A stretch of 64,000 nucleotides of DNA from Paracoccus sp. R12_2 (GTDB lineage: Bacteria; Pseudomonadota; Alphaproteobacteria; Rhodobacterales; Rhodobacteraceae), in the NCBI RefSeq assembly GCF_017744015.1, contig NZ_JAGHRA010000001.1, forward strand, positions 434,001 through 498,000. Direction: 5' to 3'. Below are positions 17,434-27,642 of this stretch, one piece after another. Numbering within the stretch: the first letter of the stretch is position 1; each line of letters opens with the position of its first letter. The translations under genes and the position numbers were made by a program. A model generated the notes under the pieces. The model was not told where the DNA came from, searched no databases, and saw only the letters and a program-made list of their open reading frames with translations.

Positions 17434-18000
17434 CTAACGGGAAACGGTCTGATTTGACGCCATCACGGCCATGGTCGCCTGATCGGTCAGGTCCAGATCG
17501 TCGGCGCCGCTTAGCTGCAGCAACTCTGCCAGCTTGCGACGACCGCGGTTGGCGCGCGATTTGACCGTGCCGACCGCAACCCCGGTCATGTCCGCCGCTT
17601 CTTCGTAGGAAAAGCCCGACGCGCCGACCAGAATCAGTGCTTCGCGCTGTTCGTCGGGCAGTTGCTGGAACGCGGTACGAAAATCGCGCAGGGCCAGCTT
17701 GCCGTCGTGATCCGGCTTCGTCGCCTGCCGCGCTGCGTGAATGCCGTCCGTGTCACTGACCTCACGCTTGGTCTTGCGTCGCGCCGAATAGAATGTGTTC
17801 CGCAGGATCGTGAACAACCAGGCGCGCAGATTCGTGCCCGGCTGGAACTTGTCCATATTGGTCCAGGCCTTGACGATGGTGTCCTGCACCAGATCGTCAG
17901 CGGACGCGCCCTCGCGCGTCAGGGACAAGGCGAAAGCCCGAAGCGCGGGCAGATGATCCACAAGCTGGTCGCGCGGCTCGGTCGAGTCGGATTTTTTCAT
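17434..18000 (-). CDS. ecfG: ECF sigma factor EcfG, general stress response
   Basis: 188-residue sigma-70 family protein. Region 2 is seen in LVQDTIVKAWTN and LRAWLFTILRN, and region 4 in LILVGASGFSYEEAADMTG with VGTVKSRANRGR. The placement directly after nepR and opposite phyR is diagnostic of EcfG. It should direct transcription from GGAAC-N16/17-CGTT promoters once PhyR sequesters NepR. The start at 17998-18000 gives MKKSDSTEP; nepR ends 36 bases upstream. Confidence 0.93.
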   Translation of the reverse strand: MKKSDSTEPRDQLVDHLPALRAFALSLTREGASADDLVQDTIVKAWTNMDKFQPGTNLRAWLFTILRNTFYSARRKTKREVSDTDGIHAARQATKPDHDGKLALRDFRTAFQQLPDEQREALILVGASGFSYEEAADMTGVAVGTVKSRANRGRRKLAELLQLSGADDLDLTDQATMAVMASNQTVSR

Positions 18001-18036
18001 GAGTGTATCGTAGCGCCTTCCCGCAAGGGTTTGGTG

Positions 18037-18183
18037 TCAGTCCTGCTCGCGCAGCTGCTTCAGCAGGTCGAGAAAGCGATCCGGAATCTGCTCGGTCACG
18101 TCCTGCTCATACACTTTGCGCAGATTCTCGTCGATCTGCTTTTCGACCGCCTCGCGCCGGCCGTCTTCTCTCTTTGTCGTCAT
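18037..18183 (-). CDS. nepR: Anti-sigma factor NepR
   Basis: 48-residue protein, the short size normal for NepR. Its pattern EKQIDENLRKVYEQDVTEQIPDRFLDLLKQL, recognised through the cores IDENLRKVYEQ and IPDRFLDLL, is the conserved NepR helix pair that binds EcfG or the sigma-like domain of PhyR. The start is the ATG at 18181-18183 (MTTKRED); the longer upstream frame has no NepR features. It is the first gene of the nepR-ecfG-kinase unit and lies beside divergent phyR. Confidence 0.93.
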   Translation of the reverse strand: MTTKREDGRREAVEKQIDENLRKVYEQDVTEQIPDRFLDLLKQLREQD

Positions 18184-18222
18184 GTTTTTGTTAATCCCGG
18201 AAATCTTGTGCGCACGGGATGC

Positions 18223-18248
18223 AACCATTAGTGCTTTGTGAAAGTTCC
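18223..18248 (-). promoter_or_regulatory. Candidate EcfG-dependent promoter of nepR-ecfG
   Basis: On the minus strand GGAAC (18244-18248) is followed after 17 bases by GGTT (18223-18226), close to the EcfG consensus GGAAC-N16/17-CGTT. It lies about 40 bases before the nepR start. Autoregulation of this operon by EcfG is known in other alphaproteobacteria. Confidence 0.6.
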
Positions 18249-18280
18249 GCAACGCATGCGAAATTCTGAGGATATCGAAA

Positions 18281-19084
18281 ATGGCTTCTGCCGATCTGGC
18301 CCAATCCATCGGGCGCGAGCTTCCCTACCTGCGCCGTTACGCCCGCGCACTGACCGGAAGCCAAAGCGCCGGTGACAATTATGCCGCCGCAACGCTTGAG
18401 GCGATCCTGTCGGATCGTTCGGTTCTTGACGGTGACGACGACACCAGGCTGGGCCTGTTCCGCGCCTTCCACGCGATCTGGCAAAGCTCTGGTCAGCCAG
18501 TGGCCGAAACAGACCAGACAACGCGCGAACAGCGCGCCCAGGATCATCTGCGTCGCCTGACCCCGAATTCGCGCGAGGCACTGTTGCTGCGCACGATCGA
18601 GGAACTGCGCTATGACCAGATTGCCCGCATCATGCAGGTGGATCAGGGCGAGGCCGAGGAGCTGGTGCAGATCGCCCTGAACGAGATGAGCAGCGCGCTG
18701 CGCGGCAAGGTCATGGTGATCGAGGACGAAATGATCATCGCCATGGACCTGAAGGGCATCGTTCAGGCGATGGGCCACAGCGTCACGGGCGTTGCCCGTA
18801 CCCACCGTCAGGCAATCGATCTGGCGGGGAAGGACCGGCCGGACCTGATCCTTGCAGACATCCAGCTGGCCGACGGGTCTTCGGGCATCGACGCGGTGAA
18901 CGAGCTGCTGGCCGATATGGGCGATATTCCGGTGATCTTCATCACCGCATTCCCCGAACGGCTGCTGACCGGTGACCGCCCCGAGCCGGCCTTCCTGATC
19001 TCGAAGCCCTACAGCGAAGAGCAGGTGCGGTCTGCCGTCAGCCAGGCGATGTTCTTTGCCTCGACCGAAGGGATGGAGGCGTAA
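18281..19084 (+). CDS. phyR: Response regulator PhyR (sigma-like plus receiver domain)
   Basis: 267 residues. The N-terminal half (about 1-130) is an EcfG-like domain without DNA-binding function, with ELPYLRRYARALTG and YDQIARIMQVDQGEAEE. The C-terminal half is a receiver with phospho-acceptor Asp193 in LILADIQLADG, acidic pair VIEDEM at the start of the domain, and SKPYS near its end. When phosphorylated, PhyR binds NepR and frees EcfG. It is divergent from nepR-ecfG, as in most Rhizobiales and Rhodobacterales. Confidence 0.95.
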   Translation: MASADLAQSIGRELPYLRRYARALTGSQSAGDNYAAATLEAILSDRSVLDGDDDTRLGLFRAFHAIWQSSGQPVAETDQTTREQRAQDHLRRLTPNSREALLLRTIEELRYDQIARIMQVDQGEAEELVQIALNEMSSALRGKVMVIEDEMIIAMDLKGIVQAMGHSVTGVARTHRQAIDLAGKDRPDLILADIQLADGSSGIDAVNELLADMGDIPVIFITAFPERLLTGDRPEPAFLISKPYSEEQVRSAVSQAMFFASTEGMEA

Positions 19085-19091
19085 TTCGCCT

Positions 19092-19970
19092 TCAGCCCTC
19101 GGGCACCGTCTCTCGCACGGCCCGCGCGGCGCGGACACGTCTGCGCCGCGCCAGCTCCACATTGATCAGCGCGCCCAGCATCACCGAAAAACCGGCAAGA
19201 TAGAACCACATCAGCAAGGCCACGACCGTGCCGATGGATCCGTAGATGCGGTTGTAGCTGTTGAAGCTGGAAAGATAGGCCGAGAAGGCGACCGATGCCG
19301 CGGCCCACAGGATCGCCGCGAACAGTGCGCCCCAGGTGAAGACCGGTGTGCGTGGCGTCTTCACGTTCGGGCCGTACCGATACAGGATTCCGATCCCGAT
19401 GATCACCAGGGCGAACATCGCCGCCCATGGCAGGCCAGCCACCAGCCAGGCCCGCGCCGGACCAAGCACCAGAAAATTCAGCACCACCGGCACGATCACG
19501 ATGGTCGCCAGACCCGCCAGCGACACACCGACGATCGCCAAGGTCAGGCCATAGGCCAGGATAAAGCCGAAAATCGTCGAATGCGCGCGCACCCCGTAGG
19601 CGGCGTTCAGGCCGCGCACCAGCGCGTCGACCCCCGCCCGCGCGGCTATGGTCGCCACCATGAATGAAATGAAGGATGCCCATCCAACGCTGGTCCGTCC
19701 GCCCGCCGTCAGCGATCTGATCTGGGAATCGATCAGCGCGGCTGCGCCGTCGGGCAGGAATTCATGCGCCACATCGACATAGGCCATGATCACGTTCGGA
19801 TCGAACCAGAGGCTCCACAACGCGATGATCGCGGCAAGTCCCGGAAAGACCGCGAACATGGCATAGAAAGCCACCCCCGCGGCGATCAGGCCCATGTGGA
19901 TCTTGTCCATCCGCTCGAAGATGGACGACCAGAAGTCCCAGAATTCACGGAATAACTGCGGCATGCCCAT
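19092..19970 (-). CDS. YihY/BrkB family membrane protein
   Basis: 292-residue inner-membrane protein with about six hydrophobic helices. The family signature is seen in GVAFYAMFAVFPGLAA, the GSIGTVVALLMWFYLAG stretch and LINVEL. The family was once called ribonuclease BN, a name now known to be wrong; transport of an unknown compound is more likely. The start at 19968-19970 (MGMPQL) has AAGG upstream. It converges on phyR with a gap of seven bases. Confidence 0.85.
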   Translation of the reverse strand: MGMPQLFREFWDFWSSIFERMDKIHMGLIAAGVAFYAMFAVFPGLAAIIALWSLWFDPNVIMAYVDVAHEFLPDGAAALIDSQIRSLTAGGRTSVGWASFISFMVATIAARAGVDALVRGLNAAYGVRAHSTIFGFILAYGLTLAIVGVSLAGLATIVIVPVVLNFLVLGPARAWLVAGLPWAAMFALVIIGIGILYRYGPNVKTPRTPVFTWGALFAAILWAAASVAFSAYLSSFNSYNRIYGSIGTVVALLMWFYLAGFSVMLGALINVELARRRRVRAARAVRETVPEG

Positions 19971-20030
19971 CCGTTCGCCTTTTTCAGGCAGCATGTGCCG
20001 TGCCCGAACGCGGCGCAAGTCCCGTATCGC

Positions 20031-20738
20031 CTAGGTTGAATATCTGGCCCAGACCGCGTGTTCGCCCAGCTTCGCCATGAATTCGACATGCGCCTCGGCC
20101 TCGGCCTGGGTCAGCCGTGACGGCAGGGGTGCGGGACGCGCAGCGCGGCGTGACCCGGCGGTGCCGTCGTCGCCCCCGCCAGATCCCACCGACAGGCCCG
20201 GCGCGTCCAGCACCAGATCCGGCTGCCGTCCGCCGATCAATTCAAGATAGACCTCGGCCAGAAGCTCGGAGTCGAGAAGAGCGCCGTGAAGTTCCCGGCC
20301 CGAGTTGTCGACACCGAACCGCCTGCACAACGCGTCCAGCGACGAGGGCGAGCCGGGAAATTTCTCGCGCGCCAGGGCCAGTGTATCCAGGGCGCGGCTG
20401 AACGGCAGGGTGGGGAACCCCGCGCGGCGCAGTTCGGCATTCAGGAATTTCATGTCGAAGCTGGCATTGTGGATCACCAGTTTCGCATCGTCGGCCACGA
20501 AATCCATGAAGCCTTCCGCGATCTCGGCAAATTTCGGTTTGTCGCGCAGAAAATCGTCGCCCAGGCCATGCACCTCGAACGCGCCTTGCGGCATCGATCG
20601 TTCGGGATTGATATAGACGTGATAGGTTCGCCCGGTCGGCAGATGATTGATCAGCTCAAGCGCGCCGATCTCGACGATACGGTCGTCCTTGTCGGCATCG
20701 AAACCGGTCGTCTCGGTATCCAGGACAATCTCACGCAT
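20031..20738 (-). CDS. dnaQ: DNA polymerase III epsilon subunit (3'-5' exonuclease)
   Basis: 235-residue proofreading exonuclease. DEDDh motifs are present: LDTETTGFD at residues 5-13, [11 protein letters not shown] in the middle, and [14 protein letters not shown] near residue 150. The C-terminal part contains a Gly/Asp linker then [12 protein letters not shown], consistent with the polymerase alpha-binding tail. The start at 20736-20738 overlaps the coaE stop by eight bases. The order aroE-coaE-dnaQ leading away from the origin matches many alphaproteobacteria. Confidence 0.93.
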   Translation of the reverse strand: MREIVLDTETTGFDADKDDRIVEIGALELINHLPTGRTYHVYINPERSMPQGAFEVHGLGDDFLRDKPKFAEIAEGFMDFVADDAKLVIHNASFDMKFLNAELRRAGFPTLPFSRALDTLALAREKFPGSPSSLDALCRRFGVDNSGRELHGALLDSELLAEVYLELIGGRQPDLVLDAPGLSVGSGGGDDGTAGSRRAARPAPLPSRLTQAEAEAHVEFMAKLGEHAVWARYST

Positions 20739-21315
20739 GCATGATCTCCTTGCAGATCGCGTCCACGGACTTGCGCGCATCTTCAAGCGTGTCGGTGGGT
20801 ATCACCCAGTCAGCGCGGACGCGTTTGTCCTTGTCGGGCAGTTGCCGCGCCAAGATCATCCTGAATGTCGCCTCATCCATGTCCCTTCGCGCCAGAACAC
20901 GGTCGCGCTGGGTCTGGGCATCGGTCGAAACGACGGCCACGCCATCCAGCCCCGCGGTTCCGCCCTGTTCGAACAGAAGTGGAATGTCCAGAACGACGAT
21001 GGCGTGGTGATCATGGTTTCGCACGAATTCGGATCGGTCGGCGGCGACAAGCGGATGCACGATCCGTTCCAACCGGTCCAGCGCATCAGGATCGGCTGAC
21101 AGCGCAGATTTCAGCGCCTGACGGTCGATGCCCCCATCGCGCAGCGCTGTCGGAAACGCCGCGGCGACGCGCTCGACCGCGGCGCCGCCCGGCGCATACA
21201 AGCGGTGCACGGCAGCATCGGCGTCCCAGACCGGATGGCCTAGGTCGCGAAACATCTGCGCCGTTGTCGATTTTCCCATACCGATGCTGCCCGTCAGCCC
21301 CAGGATATAGGTCAT
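20731..21315 (-). CDS. coaE: Dephospho-CoA kinase
   Basis: 194-residue P-loop kinase that makes CoA from dephospho-CoA. The P-loop GSIGMGKST is at residues 10-18, followed by [10 protein letters not shown] and [10 protein letters not shown], all standard for CoaE. The start overlaps the aroE stop by four bases and its end overlaps dnaQ, so the three form one leftward operon. Confidence 0.93.
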   Translation of the reverse strand: MTYILGLTGSIGMGKSTTAQMFRDLGHPVWDADAAVHRLYAPGGAAVERVAAAFPTALRDGGIDRQALKSALSADPDALDRLERIVHPLVAADRSEFVRNHDHHAIVVLDIPLLFEQGGTAGLDGVAVVSTDAQTQRDRVLARRDMDEATFRMILARQLPDKDKRVRADWVIPTDTLEDARKSVDAICKEIMHA

Positions 21316-22178
21316 TCCAGCACGACCCGACGGGTTTCGGCGTCAACCTCGGGCCGCCTGCCGAACCATCGCTCAAAACCCGGCGCGGCCTGATGCAGCA
21401 ACATTCCCAGCCCATCGACGACATGGCAGCCGCGGGACGCGGCCTCGGTCAGAAACGGTGTCATCAGCGGCGTATAAACCAGATCGGTCACCAGCGCATC
21501 CGATGACAGCGCGTCCAATGGCACGCGCAACGGTTGTTTGCCCGTCATCCCCAGCGAAGTCGCGTTCACGACGGTTGCCGCATCCTCCAGCATGTTGCCG
21601 GCCTGCGCCCAGTCATAGACCACAAGCCGCGCCCCGAATTCGGACTTGATCTGTTCAGATCGCAGCCTGGTCCGGTTGGTGATCCGCAACTCCTTCACGC
21701 CGCTGTCCAGAAGTGCGGCCACGACCGCGCGGGCGGCCCCGCCTGCCCCTATCACGGCGGCGGGTCCGGCATCGGGCTGCCAGTTCGGCGCGTGTTGCCG
21801 CAGGTTCGCGATGAACCCGTATCCATCCGTATTGTCGGCGTGAATCTTGCCGTCCGGGCGAAAAATCAGCGTATTGGCGGCCCCGATCAGCGCCGCGCGA
21901 TCGGTCACCGCGTCAGCCAGCGCCAAGACGGCCTCTTTGTGGGGGATCGTCACGTTCACCCCGACAAAGCCCGCCCGAGGCAGGATTCGCAGAACCTCGG
22001 CAAGATGTTCCGGCATGACAGGCAGCGGCACGTAATGGCCGTTGATGCCATACCGACGCAGCCAGTGGCCGTGCAACTGCGGGGAACGCGAATGCGCGAT
22101 CGGCATGCCGATGACGCCGGCAAGCGGCGCGTGTCGGATCGGGGACTGTGAACTGTCTTCGGTCATCGACGATGTCAT
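21312..22178 (-). CDS. aroE: Shikimate dehydrogenase
   Basis: 288-residue NADP-dependent enzyme of aromatic amino-acid synthesis. It shows HSRSPQLHG (shikimate binding), NVTIPHKEAV with the catalytic lysine, GAGGAARAV nucleotide-binding loop, NRTRLRSEQI and DLVYTPLMTPFL. The start is set at 22176-22178 (MTSSMTED); an internal ATG at 22164-22166 is also possible. The longer frame upstream enters the origin region and is unlikely to be translated. First gene of the aroE-coaE-dnaQ operon. Confidence 0.9.
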   Translation of the reverse strand: MTSSMTEDSSQSPIRHAPLAGVIGMPIAHSRSPQLHGHWLRRYGINGHYVPLPVMPEHLAEVLRILPRAGFVGVNVTIPHKEAVLALADAVTDRAALIGAANTLIFRPDGKIHADNTDGYGFIANLRQHAPNWQPDAGPAAVIGAGGAARAVVAALLDSGVKELRITNRTRLRSEQIKSEFGARLVVYDWAQAGNMLEDAATVVNATSLGMTGKQPLRVPLDALSSDALVTDLVYTPLMTPFLTEAASRGCHVVDGLGMLLHQAAPGFERWFGRRPEVDAETRRVVLE

Positions 22179-22644
22179 TTCTGGCCTGTCAGGAGGCACA
22201 GAGTAGGCCGGGATCGAGGCAGAAAAAAGCCCCGGCCGTGCGCTTTCGCAACGCTGCCACCGGGCCCTGTGGATGAAAGCAGGGAAAACCCGGTGTGAAA
22301 GCTGTGCCCGATTTGCCGCCATTCGCCAAGGCTGCCACTTCCGCCTTGAACGAAAGTGGAACGCAACGACCTTTTCCACAGGTGGACAAGTAGCGGCCTC
22401 GCCCTTGTGCCTTTGTGGACACATTGCCGCCGCGACAACAATCCACAAATTTATACACAGCCTAATATGTTGATTTATATGTGTTTTTTTATACTTTCCG
22501 AGCTGTCTGCGCGATCTTTCCACAGCCCGTCAAACTGTGTATGGGGCGGTGGAGATCATCTTGATTCAGGCATCCACAGCCCCAACAACAACATCATTCC
22601 TATTTCTTTTCTTTTTATTTAATTGAAGAGGAAGTGAGGAACAC
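22179..22644. other. Probable chromosome origin of replication (oriC)
   Basis: 466 bases without a credible gene. Motifs close to the DnaA box TTATCCACA/TGTGGATAA lie at 22268-22276 (TGTGGATGA), 22372-22380 (TTTTCCACA), 22414-22422 (TGTGGACAC), 22439-22447 (CAATCCACA), 22451-22459 (TTATACACA), 22516-22524 (CTTTCCACA) and 22570-22578 (GCATCCACA). An AT-rich stretch lies at about 22461-22500 and another at 22596-22625. Neighbouring genes point away on both sides, parAB and parS lie within 8 kb, and aroE-coaE-dnaQ on one side with rho-mnmE-mnmG-rsmG-parAB on the other is the classic alphaproteobacterial origin setting. Confidence 0.85.
22461..22500. other. AT-rich candidate DNA unwinding element
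   Basis: Forty bases dominated by A and T, including TTTATATG and a run of seven T, directly after the best DnaA-box-like motif (TTATACACA). In a GC-rich genome this is a plausible duplex-opening site. A second AT-rich stretch at 22596-22625 is an alternative. Confidence 0.55.
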
Positions 22645-23091
22645 ATGATCGATCTGCTTGCCGCGTCCTATCCCTATCTCAAGGCATTCCATGTCATGTC
22701 CGTCATCTCCTGGATGGCCGGGCTGTTCTATCTTCCACGGCTATTCGTCTATCATGCCGAACGTGCGGCGACCGGCACCGAACCCGTCGCCAGCTTTGTC
22801 ATCATGGAAGACAAGCTGCTGCGCGTGATCATGCGCCCGGCGATGATCGCAACCTGGATCAGTGGGCTGTGCCTTGTCCTGACGCCGGGTATCGTGGATT
22901 GGTCGATGGTCTGGCCGTGGGTGAAGGCGGCCTGCGTGCTGGCGATGACATGGTTTCACGGATGGTGTGCCGCCGAGCGTCGCCGCATCATCGATCAAAC
23001 GCCGTTGCCAGGTCGTCGATATCGGATGATGAACGAGGTTCCGACGCTGCTGATGATCGGCATCGTCCTGGCCGTGATCGTCAAATTCTGA
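22645..23091 (+). CDS. hemJ: Protoporphyrinogen oxidase HemJ
   Basis: 148-residue membrane protein with four helices that oxidises protoporphyrinogen IX in haem synthesis. The conserved histidine is His16 in KAFHVMSVISWMAGL, followed by LPRLFVYH, MRPAMIATW and WVKAACVLAMTWFHG, all HemJ hallmarks. A GAGGAAGTGAGGA stretch precedes the ATG. It flanks the origin, in the place where many alphaproteobacteria carry hemE and hemJ; hemE is not next to it here. Confidence 0.9.
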   Translation: MIDLLAASYPYLKAFHVMSVISWMAGLFYLPRLFVYHAERAATGTEPVASFVIMEDKLLRVIMRPAMIATWISGLCLVLTPGIVDWSMVWPWVKAACVLAMTWFHGWCAAERRRIIDQTPLPGRRYRMMNEVPTLLMIGIVLAVIVKF

Positions 23092-23216
23092 CCGTCAAGA
23101 TTGACTCGGGTGGTTCTGAGGCCTATTTGCATCCTCAACCCCGGCCGTCCGGATCGGGAATCCCCTGTCACGATATTTTCGACGCCGACCGATCTGCGGC
23201 GCATTGGTGAACATTC

Positions 23217-24488
<1,272 letters not shown>

Positions 24489-24498
24489 CGAGGCCGGG

Positions 24499-25764
24499 AT
24501 GGATCTGATTTTCGCCGAAGCCACTCCGCCCGGGCGGGGGGGCGTTTCGGTTATTCGATTAAGCGGCGATGGAGCCAGGTCGGTTGCGGAGGCTCTGGCC
24601 GGTGAACTGCCCTTGGCCAGACATGCCTATCTGCGTCAGCTATCCCATCATGGAGAGACACTGGACCTGGGCCTAGTGATCTGGTTCGAAGCCGGCGCGA
24701 GCTTTACGGGTGAGGAAACGGTCGAGCTGCATCTTCATGGCGCTCCGGTCATATGTCGGCGCGTGATGTCAGCGCTGTCGCAGTTCAACGCGAGGCAGGC
24801 AGAGGCCGGCGAATTTACGCGCCGGGCACTTCTTAACGGCCGTATGGATCTGGCCGAAGTCGAGGGGCTTGGCGATCTTTTGCAGGCCGAAACAGAAGAA
24901 CAGCGGAAACTGGCCGCGAAAACTGCTGGAGGAGAGTTGGGCCGAAAGGCCGAAGCATGGCGAGGTTTGTTGATTCGCGCCGGCGCGCTTGTCGAGTCCA
25001 GCGTGGATTTTGCCGACGAAGACGTTCCAGATGATGTTCCGGACGAGGTTTTTGCACTTCTTGCGCGATTGCGGGACGAACTTTCCGTTGAGATTGACGG
25101 ATTTCCGGCGGCCGAGCGCGTCAGGACCGGATTCGAAGTTGCGATCATTGGACCGCCAAACGCCGGTAAATCCAGTCTGCTGAATCGGATTGCAAGCCGG
25201 GATGTTGCCCTGGTTTCCGATATCGCCGGGACGACCCGCGATGTGATCGAGCTGCGGATTGATCTGAGCGGTCTTGCGGTCACGCTGCTTGATACCGCAG
25301 GGCTGCGCGAATCGGATGACCATGTTGAAGTGTTGGGCGTTGAGAAGGCGCGGGAACGCGCAGCTTTCGCGGATCTTCGGGTTCATCTGTCCGACGATGG
25401 ATCGAAGGATGCGATGCTGTGGCGATCAGGTGATTTGGTGCGTCGTGGAAAGTCAGACACCTTGAACGACGCGCAACCCGACGCGATATCGGCGAGAACC
25501 GGTATGGGCATCGATCGATTGCTTGAGGACATCTTTGACGAGCTTCGCAAACGCGTGGCCGGTGCGGGTATCGTCAGTCACGAAAGACAGGCGAAGGCCT
25601 TGGCAGAAGCACGAACCGAACTGGAGGGCCTGGAGGACCTGCCGCCAGAATTGATCGCCGAGCGAATTCGCCATGCGGCATCGCGCCTCGACAGGATGCT
25701 TGGCAGAATCGGTGCGGAAGAGTATCTGGACGTTATCTTCTCATCCTTCTGTATCGGCAAGTGA
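24499..25764 (+). CDS. mnmE: tRNA modification GTPase MnmE
   Basis: 421-residue potassium-dependent GTPase that, with MnmG, installs carboxymethylaminomethyl groups on wobble uridine. It has TPPGRGGVSVIRLSG at the start, the G-domain motifs GPPNAGKSSLLN and DIAGTTRDV and DTAGLRE, and ends with the universal FCIGK, whose Cys is catalytic. The gap to mnmG is three bases. Base usage here is less GC-biased than in flanking genes. Confidence 0.95.
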   Translation: MDLIFAEATPPGRGGVSVIRLSGDGARSVAEALAGELPLARHAYLRQLSHHGETLDLGLVIWFEAGASFTGEETVELHLHGAPVICRRVMSALSQFNARQAEAGEFTRRALLNGRMDLAEVEGLGDLLQAETEEQRKLAAKTAGGELGRKAEAWRGLLIRAGALVESSVDFADEDVPDDVPDEVFALLARLRDELSVEIDGFPAAERVRTGFEVAIIGPPNAGKSSLLNRIASRDVALVSDIAGTTRDVIELRIDLSGLAVTLLDTAGLRESDDHVEVLGVEKARERAAFADLRVHLSDDGSKDAMLWRSGDLVRRGKSDTLNDAQPDAISARTGMGIDRLLEDIFDELRKRVAGAGIVSHERQAKALAEARTELEGLEDLPPELIAERIRHAASRLDRMLGRIGAEEYLDVIFSSFCIGK

Positions 25765-25767
25765 AAG

Positions 25768-27642
25768 GTGTTTCACGTGAAACATTTTGATGTCATCGTT
25801 ATCGGAGCAGGGCACGCGGGCAGTGAGGCTGCATCTGCGTCGGCCCGTTTGGGCGCTGACACCGCGTTGATCTCGATGCGGCCGGAAGATATCGGTGCGC
25901 TTTCCTGCAATCCAGCGATCGGGGGCCTGGGGAAAGGTCATCTTGTCCGCGAGATTGACGCGCTTGATGGCTTGATGGGACGATTCGCTGATGCGGCGGG
26001 AATTCAGTTCCGGCTGCTGAATCGTCGCAAGGGTCCAGCCGTCCAAGGACCCAGGGCGCAAATGGATCGTGCCCTGTATCGGAACGTCGCGTTTCGCAGC
26101 CTTTCTGCCGTGCCGGGCTTGACGTTGCTTTTTGGTAAAGTTGCCGAATTGGACACCCAGGAGGGCGCGGTCGCCGGCGTCCGAATGTCAGACGGCACGC
26201 ATTATGGGGCAAAAGCGATTGTCCTCACGTCAGGGACATTTCTGGGGGGCGTCATCCATATCGGCAATATCAGCCGTAAGGCTGGTCGCTGGGGCGATGA
26301 CGCGTCCAACAGCCTTGCAGATTCGCTTCGCCGGTTTGACCTTCCGCTGGGTCGGTTGAAGACCGGAACGCCGCCGCGACTGGACGGACGAACAATTGAT
26401 TGGTCGCGACTGGAAATGCAACCTGGCGACGATCAACCGACCATGTTCTCGTATCTCAACAATGCGCCAGAAAATCCGCAGATCAGTTGCGGCATCACGC
26501 ATACCAATGCGAAAACGCACGATATTATCCGCCAGAACTTGGAAAAATCCGCGATGTACGGCGGACAGATCTCGGGGCGTGGCCCAAGATACTGCCCCTC
26601 GATCGAAGATAAGGTGGTGCGCTTCGCGGAGAAGGAGTCACATCAGATCTTCCTTGAACCAGAGGGGTTGGATGACGCGACGGTGTATCCGAACGGAATC
26701 TCGACATCCTTGCCGGCCGAGGTGCAAGAACAGTATGTTCGCACCATTCCCGGCTTGGAGCAGGCCGACATCCTGCAGCCAGGATACGCAGTCGAATATG
26801 ACTATGTGGACCCTCGGGCGCTGGACAACACGCTTCGTCTTAAGTCTGTTCGTGGACTTTTTCTCGCAGGACAGATCAATGGCACCACCGGATATGAAGA
26901 GGCCGGAGCCCAGGGGCTGGTCGCGGGTCTGAACGCCGCGCTTGCGACGCAGAGCCGGGCGCCAGCGATCTTCAGTCGTACCGAAAGCTATATCGGGGTA
27001 ATGATCGACGACCTGACGACGCGAGGCGTGACCGAGCCATACCGGATGTTTACGTCACGCGCTGAATTTCGGCTGACCCTGCGCGCGGACAACGCCGATC
27101 GACGGCTGACCCCGTTTGGCATCTCGCTGGGTTGCGTCAGTCAGAATCGTCGCGAAGCCTTCGAGGGCCGCGAGGGCAAGTATCACGCGGCAAGGACGGC
27201 TGCGGAATCGCGCCAGTTTACACCGACGGAACTGCAGCGCGCCGGGTTCAAGGTGCGACTGGATGGGCAGCCGCGATCTGCCTTTACTCTGTTGGGACTG
27301 TCGGACATTGATGCCGATCAGGTTCTTGCTTTGACGCCTGAGCTTGCCGGTTGCGAGCCGCAGACGCTTCGACAGTTGCAGAACGATGCTCTTTATCACC
27401 AGTATACGGATCGGCAGACCCGCGATGCCGAAGCGCTGCGTGCGGATGAGGCGGTCGAACTTCCCGTTGATCTCGACTACGCCGCCATATCCGGACTGTC
27501 TGCAGAGCTGCGGCAGAAGCTTACCGACGCACGTCCCGCAACACTCGCCGCCGCCGCCCGGATCGAGGGGGTAACACCCGCGGCACTGACGCTTCTTGTG
27601 GCAGTTGTCCGCGGCGCTCGTCGAAATGCCGTGGCGAGATGA
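25768..27642 (+). CDS. mnmG: tRNA uridine-5-carboxymethylaminomethyl modification enzyme MnmG
   Basis: 624-residue FAD protein, partner of MnmE. The FAD loop [10 protein letters not shown] is near residue 15, followed by [17 protein letters not shown] and the [14 protein letters not shown] and [17 protein letters not shown] motifs. Start codon is GTG at 25768 (giving a protein beginning MFHVKHFD), or the GTG at 25777. Both lie inside parS site 1, so DNA and protein constraints are shared. No separate ribosome binding site is obvious; coupling to mnmE is likely. Confidence 0.95.
   Translation: MFHVKHFDVIVIGAGHAGSEAASASARLGADTALISMRPEDIGALSCNPAIGGLGKGHLVREIDALDGLMGRFADAAGIQFRLLNRRKGPAVQGPRAQMDRALYRNVAFRSLSAVPGLTLLFGKVAELDTQEGAVAGVRMSDGTHYGAKAIVLTSGTFLGGVIHIGNISRKAGRWGDDASNSLADSLRRFDLPLGRLKTGTPPRLDGRTIDWSRLEMQPGDDQPTMFSYLNNAPENPQISCGITHTNAKTHDIIRQNLEKSAMYGGQISGRGPRYCPSIEDKVVRFAEKESHQIFLEPEGLDDATVYPNGISTSLPAEVQEQYVRTIPGLEQADILQPGYAVEYDYVDPRALDNTLRLKSVRGLFLAGQINGTTGYEEAGAQGLVAGLNAALATQSRAPAIFSRTESYIGVMIDDLTTRGVTEPYRMFTSRAEFRLTLRADNADRRLTPFGISLGCVSQNRREAFEGREGKYHAARTAAESRQFTPTELQRAGFKVRLDGQPRSAFTLLGLSDIDADQVLALTPELAGCEPQTLRQLQNDALYHQYTDRQTRDAEALRADEAVELPVDLDYAAISGLSAELRQKLTDARPATLAAAARIEGVTPAALTLLVAVVRGARRNAVAR
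25769..25784. other. parS centromere site 1
   Basis: A perfect 16-base palindrome identical to the canonical chromosomal parS (TGTTTCACGTGAAACA). It overlaps the GTG start and first codons of mnmG, about 3.2 kb from the proposed origin. ParB from the nearby parB should load here. Confidence 0.93.

Noticed and set aside
15487..17457. 656-residue plus-strand ORF opposite the sensor kinase
   Set aside because: Low-complexity Arg/Gln/His-rich shadow; the minus-strand gene has HisKA_2 and ATPase motifs.
22250..22640. Several short ORFs in the origin region as possible genes
   Set aside because: They cross DnaA-box motifs and AT-rich DNA, have no ribosome binding site and no recognisable protein pattern.
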